The position numbers and the translations under genes are program-made. The notes under the pieces were generated by a model that was not told the DNA's origin, did not search any database, and worked only from the letters and a program-made list of their open reading frames with translations. DNA of 32,164 nucleotides from Patulibacter sp. Its GTDB lineage: Bacteria > Actinomycetota > Thermoleophilia > Solirubrobacterales > Solirubrobacteraceae. The stretch lies in contig NZ_JAURWA010000087.1 in assembly GCF_030655195.1 (NCBI RefSeq), positions 1-32,164 on the forward strand, written 5' to 3'. Positions 25,255 through 32,164 of the stretch are shown in pieces; within the stretch, counting starts at the first letter, position 1, and every line of letters starts with the position of its first letter.

Positions 25255-26949
25255 GTGCGACGCCACGACGGCCCACACGCTGCGCCGGCCCCGCGTCCCC
25301 GGCGGACCTGCCCCGCCCGGACGGCGGCCCGCCTCGGGGCGCTCCCGGTCGCCCTCGCGGCCCTCGTGGCCTGCCTCGGGGCGGCGCCGTCCGCGGACGC
25401 CCAGCCGGGCCTCCCCCTGCCGCTCGTCCTGCAGGACGACGCCGAGCTGCTCAACCGCCCGCCCGAGCGGGTGCGCGAGGACCTCGAGACCGCGCGCGAC
25501 GCCGGCGTCGGCGTCGTGCGGCTCACCGCCAGCTGGTCGCGGATCGCGCCCGACCCCCGGTCCGCAGAGCGTCCCGGCGGCGGCTTCCGGCCCGACGACC
25601 CGGCCACCTACGCGCCCGGGGCCTTCGACCACCTCGACCTCGCGGTCCGGGAGGCCCACCGGGCCGGGCTGCGGGTGCTGATCGACCTGGCGTTCTGGGC
25701 GCCGCGATGGGCGGTGCAGGCCGGCTCGACCGATCGCGAGCGCCCGCGGCTGCGCCCGGACCCCGCCGCGTTCGCCGCGTTCGCGACGGCCGTGGCGCGA
25801 CGCTACGACGGCACCCGGACGGGCGCGGACGGGGCGGGGCTGCCGCGGGTCGGGCTCTACGCGACGTGGAACGAGCCCAACCACCCGGCGTTCCTCTCCC
25901 CGCAGTGGGAGCCCACGGCGTCCGGGTTCACCCCGGAGTCCGCCGACGTCTACCGCGCGATGCACCGGGCGGCCGCACCGGCGATCCGGGACGTCTCGCC
26001 CGGCGCCACCGTGCTCCTGGGCAACCTGACCTCGATCGGCGGCCGCGACGGCGAGGCCGGCGTCCCGCCCCTGCGGTTCCTGCGACGCCTGGCGTGCGTC
26101 GACGACGACCTGCGCCCCGTCGACGACCGGGGGTGCAAGGACTTCCGCCCGGTCGAGGCCGACGGGCTCGCGTTCCACCCCTACACCCGCTACGTCACCC
26201 CCGGGACGCCGGCCGAGGGCCGCGACCGCGTCCAGCTCGCCGACCAGGACGAGCTCCAGTCGCTGCTCCGGCGCCTGCGCGACGCCGGCCGGATCGTGCT
26301 GGGCGACGACCCCGCGGTCCCGGCCCCGGTCTGGCTGACGGAGTACGGCTACGAGGCCCGCGAGGACGACCCGTACCAGCCGTTCTCCCGCGCGGACCAG
26401 GCGCGCTTCGTCGGCTGGAGCACCTACCTCGCCTGGCGCTCCCCCGGGGTGGTCTCGGCCGCGCAGTTCCTGCTGCGCGACATCGAGCCCGCGGAGTCCG
26501 GGCTGCCCGTCGGCGACCGGCGGCGGTACCGCGACTGGCAGAGCGGCGTCCTGGACCGCACCGGGGCGGCCAAGCCGGCCGCGGCCGCCCTCGCGCTGCC
26601 GTTCTGGCCGCGGCTCGTCGGCAGCGGCGCGACGCGGCGGCTCTGGATCTTCGCCCAGGTGCGGCGGGACTTCGGCCCGCGGACGATCGCCGTGGAGCGG
26701 TGGGACGCCGGGGCGGAGGCGTGGCGGCCGGTGGTGCTCGACGACTGCGGCGCCCCGCGGCCGGGCTGCGGCGGACCGGGTCGCGGGGACGCGCTCACCG
26801 GCCCGGTGCGCACCGACCCGCAGGGCGTCGCCGTCCGCTCGGGACGTGTGGTGGACGCGGGGCCGCTGCGGCTGCTGGCGCGGCAGGGCGACGGCTCGTG
26901 GCTCGCGGGCCCGCCGATCGACCTGACCACGGGCCCCGCGACCGGGTAG
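25255..26949 (+). CDS. Secreted glycoside hydrolase (GH-A clan, cellulase-like TIM barrel)
   Basis: 564 residues from the GTG at 25255, chosen because the Arg-rich n-region, hydrophobic core (GALPVALAALVACLGAAP) and SADAQ cleavage site follow closely; the start is uncertain. The mature part is a TIM barrel: VRLTASWSRIAP, GLRVLIDLAFWAPRWA, the acid/base motif ATWNEPNHP (E207) and the nucleophile motif VWLTEYGYE (E363), separated by about 156 residues, as in clan GH-A enzymes. The substrate is not defined by sequence (a beta-glycoside such as glucan, xylan or mannan). The C-terminal 120 residues form a beta-rich accessory domain. It is alone between the etf operon and bioY. Confidence 0.82.
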   Translation: MRRHDGPHAAPAPRPRRTCPARTAARLGALPVALAALVACLGAAPSADAQPGLPLPLVLQDDAELLNRPPERVREDLETARDAGVGVVRLTASWSRIAPDPRSAERPGGGFRPDDPATYAPGAFDHLDLAVREAHRAGLRVLIDLAFWAPRWAVQAGSTDRERPRLRPDPAAFAAFATAVARRYDGTRTGADGAGLPRVGLYATWNEPNHPAFLSPQWEPTASGFTPESADVYRAMHRAAAPAIRDVSPGATVLLGNLTSIGGRDGEAGVPPLRFLRRLACVDDDLRPVDDRGCKDFRPVEADGLAFHPYTRYVTPGTPAEGRDRVQLADQDELQSLLRRLRDAGRIVLGDDPAVPAPVWLTEYGYEAREDDPYQPFSRADQARFVGWSTYLAWRSPGVVSAAQFLLRDIEPAESGLPVGDRRRYRDWQSGVLDRTGAAKPAAAALALPFWPRLVGSGATRRLWIFAQVRRDFGPRTIAVERWDAGAEAWRPVVLDDCGAPRPGCGGPGRGDALTGPVRTDPQGVAVRSGRVVDAGPLRLLARQGDGSWLAGPPIDLTTGPATG

Positions 26950-26964
26950 GCCGGGACGCCGGTG

Positions 26965-27020
26965 CGGCCCACCCGAGGGCCGCAGGGGCCGTGGACGCCC
27001 TGCGGCCCCCGGGTGGGCCG
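26965..27020. terminator. Bidirectional terminator between the glycoside hydrolase and bioY genes
   Basis: A 23-bp stem (26965-26987 with 26998-27020, ggcccacccgagggccgcaggg arm, 10-base loop) with one G-T wobble, 15 bases past the hydrolase stop. It lies between convergent genes. Confidence 0.8.
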
Positions 27021-27056
27021 GGGCGGAGCAGCGCCCAGGCCGCCCCGGGACGCAGA

Positions 27057-27080
27057 ACGGCCGGGGTCGCCCCCGGCCGT
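27057..27080 (-). terminator. Terminator hairpin downstream of bioY
   Basis: A 10-bp perfect stem acggccgggg / ccccggccgt (27057-27066 and 27071-27080) with a tcgc tetraloop, 38 bases past the bioY stop at 27119. It probably ends the bioY transcript. Confidence 0.65.
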
Positions 27081-27118
27081 GTCCATCCTGCGGGGTCGCG
27101 CCGGGCGGCGCGACGGGG

Positions 27119-27715
27119 TCAGCCCTCGTAGCGGCGGACGAGCTTCCAGGCGCCCGGCAGGAGCGCGCCGCCGACGGCGGCCTTCACGAGCCCGCCGACG
27201 ATGAAGACGGTGAAGCCGGAGTGCACGGCGTCGGACCAGGCCATCCCGGTGACGGCCTGCAGGACGAGCACGCCGGGGACGAAGACGAGGAGCTGCGCCA
27301 CGACGAAGGCGAGGAACGCGTAGGCGACCTTGCGGTCCGCGCCGCGCTCGGCGAGCCAGCCGACGACCGCGGTCGCTGCGACGAAGCCGACGATGTAGCC
27401 GCCCGTGGCGCCCCAGAGGTTCTCGATGCCGTGGCCGCCGCCCGCGTAGATCGGCAGGACGAAGCCGAGGACGACGTAGAGCAGCATCGCGGCGGTGCCG
27501 CGGCGCAGACCGAGCGTCGCGCCGACGAGGCCGACGGCGAGCGTCTGGCCGGTCATCGGGACGGGCGTCATCGGGATGACGATCTGCGCCATCGCGCCCG
27601 TGAAGAGGGCGCCGAAGAGGACGAGGACCGCGTCACGGACCCGGGCTCCGGGCAGGACGTCGGCGAGGACGGTGCGTGGCGCGGCGGCGGCGCCGGGGGC
27701 GAGTGTCGTGCTCAT
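27119..27715 (-). CDS. bioY: Biotin transporter substrate-binding component BioY
   Basis: 198 residues from the ATG at 27713-27715. Six hydrophobic segments and the BioY signatures: IPMTPVPMTGQTLAVGLVGATLG near the start, GLRRGTAAMLLYVVLGFVLPIYAGG, and GGYIVGFVAATAVVGWLAERG. BioY is the S component of an ECF-type biotin importer, working with an EcfAAT module or alone. No ecf genes, biotin synthesis genes or BirA are next to it. A GAATCT sequence 7 bases before the ATG is a weak -10. The longer frame upstream is Arg-rich and contains a hairpin. Confidence 0.93.
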   Translation of the reverse strand: MSTTLAPGAAAAPRTVLADVLPGARVRDAVLVLFGALFTGAMAQIVIPMTPVPMTGQTLAVGLVGATLGLRRGTAAMLLYVVLGFVLPIYAGGGHGIENLWGATGGYIVGFVAATAVVGWLAERGADRKVAYAFLAFVVAQLLVFVPGVLVLQAVTGMAWSDAVHSGFTVFIVGGLVKAAVGGALLPGAWKLVRRYEG

Positions 27716-27770
27716 GGTCCCGAGATTCTCACACCAGGCGGCACGATCGCCGTCTCGCCGTCCGGTGCGA

Positions 27771-27800
27771 CCCCCGGTCGGCGGACCGCCCGACCGGGGG
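27771..27800 (-). terminator. Hairpin between the MarR and bioY genes
   Basis: A perfect 11-bp inverted repeat, cccccggtcgg / ccgaccggggg (27771-27781 and 27790-27800), 8-base loop, 37 bases after the MarR stop. It probably ends the MarR transcript before the bioY start. Confidence 0.65.
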
Positions 27801-27836
27801 GCGTACGCCATACGTGACGGACGTCCGGGGGACCGG

Positions 27837-28355
27837 TCAGCCGTCGTCGTCCGCCGCGAAGTCACCGGCACCACGACGGACGACCTCGAGCAGCGTCGTC
27901 AGGTGCTCCTGCTCGGCGGGCTCCAGGGACTCGAGCGAGAACGCCACGCCGTTGAGGTCCAGCGTCGCGCGTCCGGCGACCTCGCGGCCCTCCGGGGTGA
28001 TCTCGGCGAGGGTCGCCCGCCGGTCGCTCACGTGGGGCACGCGGCGGACGAAGCCGTCCTGCTCGAGCTTGTCCACGATGTTCGTGACGCTCGTGCGGTG
28101 GACCTGCAGGCGCTCGCCGAGCTTGCCGAGCGGCAGCGCGCCGTCGCGCGTGAACGAGAGCAGCATCAGCGCCTCGTAGCGCGGGAAGGTGAGGCGGTGC
28201 TCCCGGAGCACGCCGTTCAGCCGCGCGAGGAGGATCTGCTGGACCCGCATGACGGAGGTCACCGCGGCCATCGGCCGGGCAGGCTCGGGACCCCAGCGGT
28301 CCGTCCAGTGGCGCCGCGCTTCGCCGATCGGGTCTCTGCGCAGCGGTTCGGGCAC
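27837..28355 (-). CDS. MarR-family transcriptional regulator
   Basis: 172 residues from the GTG at 28353-28355; a TTG four codons upstream (28367) is an alternative. The winged helix-turn-helix is clear: LPLGKLGERLQVHRTSVTNIVDKLEQDGFVRRVPHVSDRRATLAEITPEGREV, with the conserved DRR in the wing. N- and C-terminal helices form the dimer. It recalls MarR proteins starting DPIGEARRHWTDRWG. The target is unknown; bioY and the rpf gene are the neighbours. MarR repressors often respond to phenolic compounds, oxidants or drugs. Confidence 0.9.
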   Translation of the reverse strand: MPEPLRRDPIGEARRHWTDRWGPEPARPMAAVTSVMRVQQILLARLNGVLREHRLTFPRYEALMLLSFTRDGALPLGKLGERLQVHRTSVTNIVDKLEQDGFVRRVPHVSDRRATLAEITPEGREVAGRATLDLNGVAFSLESLEPAEQEHLTTLLEVVRRGAGDFAADDDG

Positions 28356-28406
28356 GTCGGAACCCAATCACACCCGCCGGGCACGCCGGGGATCCTGCGA
28401 CCCCCG

Positions 28407-28494
28407 GCGCTCGCGGGCGCTCGCTCCTTCCGCAGACCGCTGGCCGGTTCGCTGCGGGAAGCGCTCGCGGGCGCTCGCTACTTCCCGCAGACCG
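28407..28494 (-). repeat. Direct repeat of the 3' end of the rpf gene (33-34 bp, two copies)
   Basis: Copies at 28407-28439 and 28461-28494, offset 54 bases, differ by one substitution and one inserted C. The right copy spans the rpf stop and its last codons; the left copy lies beyond it. Each contains gcgctcgcgggcgctcgct, itself an internal repeat of gcgctcgc. A duplication of a gene 3' end like that at rpiB. Confidence 0.75.
28453..28490 (-). terminator. Hairpin over the rpf stop codon
   Basis: ctgcgggaag / cttcccgcag (28453-28462 and 28481-28490) form a perfect 10-bp stem. The loop is GC-rich and the stop codon at 28478-28480 sits at its edge. It can end the transcript or stall ribosomes at the stop codon. 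Confidence 0.5.
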
Positions 28495-29152
28495 GCCAGG
28501 GCGCCGTGCCCCGGGCGGCGAGGAGCTTCGCCGCGATGCGGTCCTGCGTGGCCTCGGAGGCGGCGGCCGGGTCGCCCGAGCCACCGTTGGCCCGCCAGGT
28601 CTGGCGGTCGAACTGGTACTTGCCGCGGTACTGGCCGGACGAGGACACCGCGGTCGGGTCGCCGCCGGACTCGCACTGCGCGATCTTCTCGAGGGTCGTG
28701 GAGGCCGTCCCGGTGGGGATCGCGGCCGCGTCCTTGGTCGTCGCGGAGCGCGGCGACGCCTTGGCCGCCGAGATGCCCATGGCCTTCAGCGTGGCCGGGC
28801 CGATGACGCCGTCGGCCTGCAGGCCGTTCTTGCGCTGCCACGTCTTCAGCGCGCGCCGCGTCTGCGGGCCGGCGACGCCGTCCGCGGTGACGCCGAGCTG
28901 CTGCTGCACCGCGGACACGCTGGTGGCCGCGGTCCTGCCCGCCGTCGCGGACGACGACGAACCGGAGCCCGTCGTCTGCTGGGCGGCGGCCACACCACCG
29001 AAGCCGAGCACGGCGACGGCCATCGTGGTGGCGGTGATCCGGCGACGCCGGCTCCATCGGCGCATGCGGGCTGCCGCGGCGCGGCGGGCCTGCGACGCAC
29101 GCAGGCTGCGACTCCAGCGCAGGCTGGAGTCCTGTTCGCGAGTCTGGCTCAC
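28478..29152 (-). CDS. Resuscitation-promoting factor-like lytic enzyme with peptidoglycan-binding domain
   Basis: 224 residues, GTG start after GAAGGA. Residues 1-40 are very Arg-rich and cytoplasmic; 41-58 are a hydrophobic signal/anchor (TATTMAVAVLGFGGVAAAQ). A peptidoglycan-binding-1 domain is at about 78-126 (VSAVQQQLGVTADGVAGPQT ... GPATLKAMG). The C-terminal 70 residues form an Rpf domain: catalytic E161 in IAQCESGGDP, GKYQFDRQTWRANGG, and a C160/C222 pair likely to form the conserved disulfide. Rpf proteins cleave peptidoglycan and wake dormant cells. The c-di-AMP riboswitch upstream is typical for actinobacterial rpf genes. The N-terminal stretch before the signal is unusually long. 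Confidence 0.92.
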   Translation of the reverse strand: MSQTREQDSSLRWSRSLRASQARRAAAARMRRWSRRRRITATTMAVAVLGFGGVAAAQQTTGSGSSSSATAGRTAATSVSAVQQQLGVTADGVAGPQTRRALKTWQRKNGLQADGVIGPATLKAMGISAAKASPRSATTKDAAAIPTGTASTTLEKIAQCESGGDPTAVSSSGQYRGKYQFDRQTWRANGGSGDPAAASEATQDRIAAKLLAARGTAPWPVCGK

Positions 29153-29173
29153 GGGGACCGTCCTTCGTCTCTC

Positions 29174-29327
29174 GCGCCTACGGGGTTAGCTGACGGGCTC
29201 GCGCTCTGAGACTGCGCTACACCGGACGGGTCCGGCGATTCGCCCCCGACCGCCCGGAGGCGATCAATGGGTCCCCCGCTCCCGCGCGACGTGCGCCCGG
29301 GACTCGGCAATGGGTTATGGAGCGCCG
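29174..29327 (-). ncRNA. ydaO/yuaA (c-di-AMP) riboswitch upstream of the rpf gene
   Basis: On the minus strand the conserved blocks appear in order: AGCGGGGGACCCA, then GGGGGCGAATC, and finally CGTCAGCTAACCCCGTAGGCG, followed by GAAGGA and the rpf start. These match the ydaO consensus (GCGGGGGACCCA ... GGGGUGAAUC ... CAGCUAACCUCGUAAGCG). A GCGC-rich 5' side (from 29327) can close P1 with the 3' GGCGC. ydaO binds c-di-AMP and usually turns genes off. In actinobacteria it commonly controls wall hydrolases such as rpf. A TACGCT (29329-29334) just upstream may be the -10. Confidence 0.93.
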
Positions 29328-29410
29328 AAGCGTAGCCGAAGGACCCGGCGGCTCGTGTGACCTCGGGCCGATCGCCCGCCACGACCGGCGATGCGGTCCC
29401 CGGCCGTCGG

Positions 29411-30286
29411 TCAGCGGGCCCGGCGGACGCGTCCCGCGGCCGGCGTGCGATCCGCGACCGCGACGCGGGCGAGCCCGCCCGCCGCCCCGAGGACGGCGAG
29501 TGCGGCGACGGCCTTGAGGTGCTGGGTGATCCGCTCCAGCCGGATCACCTCCCACCCCTCCTCCCGGGCGACGCGGGCCAGCTCGCGGTCCGGGTTGACG
29601 GCCACCGGGTGGCCCACGGCGCGCAGCATCGGCAGGTCGGACTCGCTGTCGGAGTACGCCCACGACGCCGCGAGGTCGTAGCCCTCGGCGGCGGCGAGGG
29701 CGGCGATCGCCTCGACCTTGCCCTCGCGGTAGGTCATCGGACCCGCGAGCCGGCCGGTGTACCGCCCGTCGACCTGCTCCAGCGGGGCGCCGATGCCGCC
29801 GTCGAAGGCGACGACGTGCGCGACCATGTCCGCGGTCTCCTGCGTCGAGGCGGTGACGATGTAGACGGGCCGCCCCTCGTCCTGGTGCTGCCACGCGATC
29901 GCGAGCATCTGCGGGTAGAGCCGCGGGAGGAGTCCGGCGAGCACCCGCGGCGACAGGCGCTCGAAGTCGCGGACGCGCTTGCCGGCGATGAACGCCCCTG
30001 CGCGCTCCCAGACCGCGCGCGTGGACTCGTCGGTGGATCCGCTGAGCCGGAACCGCACGTTCGCCCACCCGTCCGCCGCGAGCCGGCGGCGGGAGATGAG
30101 GCCCGTCGCGGCCGCGGCCCGGGCCCAGTAGAAGCCCGACGACCCGGCGACGAGCGTCTTGTCCAGGTCGAAGAAGACCGCGGCGCGACCGCCCGAGGGG
30201 TCCGTCGCCACGTCCGGGGCCGGCGGGGTCGGGGCGCCCGTGGGGTGGGGGACGGACGCGGGGTCGCGGGAGACGTCGTCGGACAC
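29411..30286 (-). CDS. HAD-superfamily phosphatase, subfamily IB
   Basis: 291 residues, GTG start. Motif I is FFDLDKTLVAGSS (nucleophile D40, acid/base D42), motif II is VTAST (T145), motif III is K190 in YREGK, and motif IV is SDSESDLPML (D213, D217), spaced as in the HAD-IB group (serine phosphatase-like/CicA). The cap region lies between motifs I and II. Substrate not defined; phosphoserine, lysophospholipid or sugar phosphates are all possible. A hydrophobic stretch near the C-terminus (AVAALAVLGAAGGLARVAV) may anchor it to the membrane. It follows the TPR gene with -2/+10 base spacing, and a TAGGGT lies 7 bases before the GTG. Confidence 0.9.
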   Translation of the reverse strand: MSDDVSRDPASVPHPTGAPTPPAPDVATDPSGGRAAVFFDLDKTLVAGSSGFYWARAAAATGLISRRRLAADGWANVRFRLSGSTDESTRAVWERAGAFIAGKRVRDFERLSPRVLAGLLPRLYPQMLAIAWQHQDEGRPVYIVTASTQETADMVAHVVAFDGGIGAPLEQVDGRYTGRLAGPMTYREGKVEAIAALAAAEGYDLAASWAYSDSESDLPMLRAVGHPVAVNPDRELARVAREEGWEVIRLERITQHLKAVAALAVLGAAGGLARVAVADRTPAAGRVRRAR

Positions 30287-30293
30287 CCGCCGG

Positions 30294-30299
30294 ACCCTA
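30294..30299 (-). promoter_or_regulatory. Putative -10 element for the HAD phosphatase gene
   Basis: TAGGGT on the minus strand, 7 bases before the GTG, overlapping the stop codon of the TPR gene. It fits TANNNT and a leaderless start, but the gene may equally be read from the TPR transcript. Confidence 0.35.
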
Positions 30300-31289
30300 G
30301 CGACGGCCCGCCGGCGGATCGCGCCGGCGCGTCCACCGGGTGGCGGGGCGCGGGATGCGGGCCGAGAACCGCCCCTCGTCGAGGATGCGCCGCTCCACCG
30401 CGGTCAGGCGGGACCGGCGACGCCGCCCGCGCACCAGGAGGACCGCGGCCACGACGCCGGCGACGAGCAGCCACAGCACGGTCCCGGGGCCCCGGGCGAC
30501 GGGGTCGTCGCCCAGGAGGAAGCCGAGCGCGCGGAACACCGCGTAGGCCACGAGCAGCCACACCCAGCGGCCGTAGGCGGCACGCCGCACCGCCGAGACG
30601 ACGGTGCGTCGCACCCGCTCGTCCGTCGGGTCCGCGCGTGCCGCGTCGACGAGGAGCCCCCGTGCCTCGTCCTGCCGCGCACGGCCCTGCACGCCGACCG
30701 CCAGGCCCAGGTCGTGCAGCGCGTCGCCGTCCTCGGGGTCCAGGCGCAGCGCCTCGCGGTAGGCGGACTCCGCCTCGTCGGCGCGGCCGGAGCCCATCAG
30801 CGCCGCGCCGAGCACGCCGTGGGCGTCCGCGTCCTCCGGGTCCAGCGCGACGGCCCGGCCGGCGGCGTCCAAGGCCTCCGGCCACCAGCGGGAGCGCAGG
30901 CAGGCGACGGCGAGCACGCGGTGATGGAACGGCTCCTCGGGATCGAGGCGGACCGCCTCGCGCGCCGCGTCCACCGCGTCGCGTCTCCGACGCAGGTCCG
31001 TCCCCAGGACCAGCGACCGCAGCGCGTGGCCGTAGCCGACCTCGGGCGCCAGGACGACCGTCCGCTCGGCGTGCTCGAGCGCCTCCTGCGGCCGCCCGAG
31101 CGCGAGCAGGACCTGGACCAGCGCCGCGCGGAGCCCGGCGTCGTCGGGGTCCGTCGCCAGCGCCCGGCGCAGCACCCGCTCCGCGTCCACGTGGCGCCCG
31201 ACGTCCGCGAGGGCCGCCGCGCGGTCGACGACGTCGTCGACCGGTTCGACCTCCGCGGCGAGCGGGTCGCCCCGGTCCCCCGCGCTCAC
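30297..31289 (-). CDS. TPR protein with two C-terminal membrane helices
   Basis: 330 residues, GTG start. About five tetratricopeptide repeats cover residues 20-225, for example GRHVDAERVLRRALATDPDD, WWPEALDAAGRAVALDPEDA and GRADEAESAYREALRLDPED. Then come two hydrophobic helices (about 242-259 and 270-287) and a basic tail. The C-terminal region is membrane-anchored, so the TPRs face the cytoplasm or exterior as a scaffold. The segment GRWVWLLVAYAVFRALGFLLGD matches GRWAWGLVVFSSVKAAFGFFGD of the next gene, so the two are paralogues. Partner unknown. Confidence 0.82.
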   Translation of the reverse strand: MSAGDRGDPLAAEVEPVDDVVDRAAALADVGRHVDAERVLRRALATDPDDAGLRAALVQVLLALGRPQEALEHAERTVVLAPEVGYGHALRSLVLGTDLRRRRDAVDAAREAVRLDPEEPFHHRVLAVACLRSRWWPEALDAAGRAVALDPEDADAHGVLGAALMGSGRADEAESAYREALRLDPEDGDALHDLGLAVGVQGRARQDEARGLLVDAARADPTDERVRRTVVSAVRRAAYGRWVWLLVAYAVFRALGFLLGDDPVARGPGTVLWLLVAGVVAAVLLVRGRRRRSRLTAVERRILDEGRFSARIPRPATRWTRRRDPPAGRR

Positions 31290-31314
31290 CGCGATCCGTC
31301 CCGCGCCCCGGCAC

Positions 31315-32164
31315 TCACCCGCGCCGTCCCGACCACCAGGGGATCCCCCACCGCCGCCAGGTCCTCCGGCCCGTCAGCCCCGCGACGACGAGGGAGGCGG
31401 CGAGCACCGCCCAGGTGCCTCCCCCGCCGCCGTCCACGGCGTCGACGACGCACACGAGGGCCACGACGAGCGCGACCGCCAGCCAGATCGGCGCAGGGAC
31501 GAACCAGAACCACGGGCGGTACGACAGGACCTGGGTGCGCTCGCGCCACCCCTGGTCCTGCAGGAGCCGCTGGGTGGCCGGGCTGAGGAGCGCCCGGCGC
31601 TGCCGGCCGCGGACGAGCAGCCAGCCCGCCAGACCCAGCGCCACGACGAGCCACGCGACGGCGGCGGTGCGGTCCGTCGCGTCGCCGAAGAACCCGAACG
31701 CGGCCTTGACGGACGAGAAGACGACCAGGCCCCAGGCCCACCGGCCGTTGACCCAGGAGCGGGCCTCGGCGGCCAGGTTCTCCCGCGCCAGCGCGTCGCC
31801 GGGGCGGGCCCGGGCGGCGGCCTCGAACGCCTCGCGTGCCTCGGGACCCCGGTCGGTGCCCTGCCGCTGGAGCGCGACGCCGAGGTCGTTCAGCGCCCCG
31901 GCGTCGTGGGGTTCCAGGCGCAGGGCCTCGCGGAAGGCCGCCTCGGCCTCGACGGGGCGCGACCGCTCGAGCAGCAGGGTGCCGCGCAGCACGTGGCCGT
32001 CGGCGTTCTCGGGCTCCAGCCGGATCGCCTGGTCCACCGCGGCCTGCGCGTCGGGGAGCAGCCGCAGGGCGAGGCAGGCGCGGGCGACCGTGCGGTGGGC
32101 GAAGGCGCTCTCGGGGGCGAGCTCCGCGGCGCGGCGGGCAGCGGCCACGGCGTCGCGCCCGCGG
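31315..32164 (-). CDS. TPR protein with about four C-terminal membrane helices (cut by right edge)
   Basis: The frame continues through base 32164 in good TPR sequence (the last visible codons read RGRDAVAAARRAAELAPES), so the gene starts outside the window; an internal GTG at 32148 is not a convincing start. At least three TPRs are seen, then hydrophobic segments AWGLVVFSSVKAAFGFFG, TAAVAWLVVALGLAGWLL, IWLAVALVVALVCVVDAV and TWAVLAASLVVAGLTG. Ends 26 bases before the paralogue at 30297-31289. Likely a tandem duplication in one operon. Confidence 0.8.
   Translation of the reverse strand, partial: RGRDAVAAARRAAELAPESAFAHRTVARACLALRLLPDAQAAVDQAIRLEPENADGHVLRGTLLLERSRPVEAEAAFREALRLEPHDAGALNDLGVALQRQGTDRGPEAREAFEAAARARPGDALARENLAAEARSWVNGRWAWGLVVFSSVKAAFGFFGDATDRTAAVAWLVVALGLAGWLLVRGRQRRALLSPATQRLLQDQGWRERTQVLSYRPWFWFVPAPIWLAVALVVALVCVVDAVDGGGGGTWAVLAASLVVAGLTGRRTWRRWGIPWWSGRRG

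Overview
This window is very GC-rich (roughly 70%) DNA with closely packed genes, mostly on the minus strand. The gene content and order point to an actinobacterium. On the minus strand the order is rpmE - DUF1385 - prfA - prmC - tsaC/Sua5 - rpiB - glyA - wecA, followed further on by atpZ-I-B-E-F-H-A-G-D-C. This is the actinobacterial block known from Mycobacterium (rho-rpmE-prfA-prmC-Sua5-rfe-atp). It is interrupted here by a TetR regulator, a rubredoxin and a K+/H+-type antiporter. Unlike mycobacteria, the b and delta subunits of the ATP synthase are separate genes. A deep-branching high-GC actinobacterium such as the Thermoleophilia/Solirubrobacterales is my inference; the window contains no 16S gene to test it.

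Layout. Positions 1-1823: the start of a UDP-glucose/GDP-mannose dehydrogenase gene (cut by the window edge), an M20 peptidase and a 48-residue single-helix membrane protein. Positions 1899-9527: a bidirectional terminator, the complete F1Fo ATP synthase operon and its leader. It includes atpI- and atpZ-like genes and an extra 29-codon ORF coupled between atpG and atpD. Positions 9718-13760: antiporter, rubredoxin, divergent TetR gene and WecA-type transferase. Positions 13846-20288: glyA under a ZTP riboswitch, rpiB, tsaC, prmC and prfA with overlapping ends, a three-copy 73-bp tandem repeat, DUF1385 and a zinc-free type L31 protein. Positions 20392-24863: a secreted protein and the electron-transfer flavoprotein module (etfB-etfA-ETF:quinone oxidoreductase), with a palindromic operator on its promoter. 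Positions 25255-32164: a secreted glycoside hydrolase, BioY, a MarR regulator, an Rpf-type lytic enzyme under a c-di-AMP (ydaO) riboswitch, a HAD-IB phosphatase and two paralogous TPR-membrane proteins (the second cut by the edge).

How the parts work together. The atp, ETF and rubredoxin genes form an energy-metabolism theme. The prfA-prmC pair makes and modifies release factor 1. glyA and the ZTP riboswitch tie serine/glycine and one-carbon flux to folate status. rpf and the c-di-AMP riboswitch tie wall remodelling to turgor and cell-wall signalling. The antiporter carries a TrkA_C domain, a fold that binds c-di-AMP in some relatives, so the two could share that signal (inference). Many genes here have a TANNNT -10 element 6-9 bases upstream of the start codon and no Shine-Dalgarno sequence, which suggests widespread leaderless transcription. 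Internal operon genes instead have good Shine-Dalgarno sites or overlapping stop/start codons.

The best candidates for something undescribed are: the 29-codon ORF inside the atp operon; the structured leader of the atp operon; duplicated gene 3' ends after rpiB and rpf; the 73-bp repeat array before prfA; and an ETF:quinone oxidoreductase lacking one of the four cluster cysteines. No tRNA, rRNA, CRISPR array, insertion sequence or phage gene was seen.
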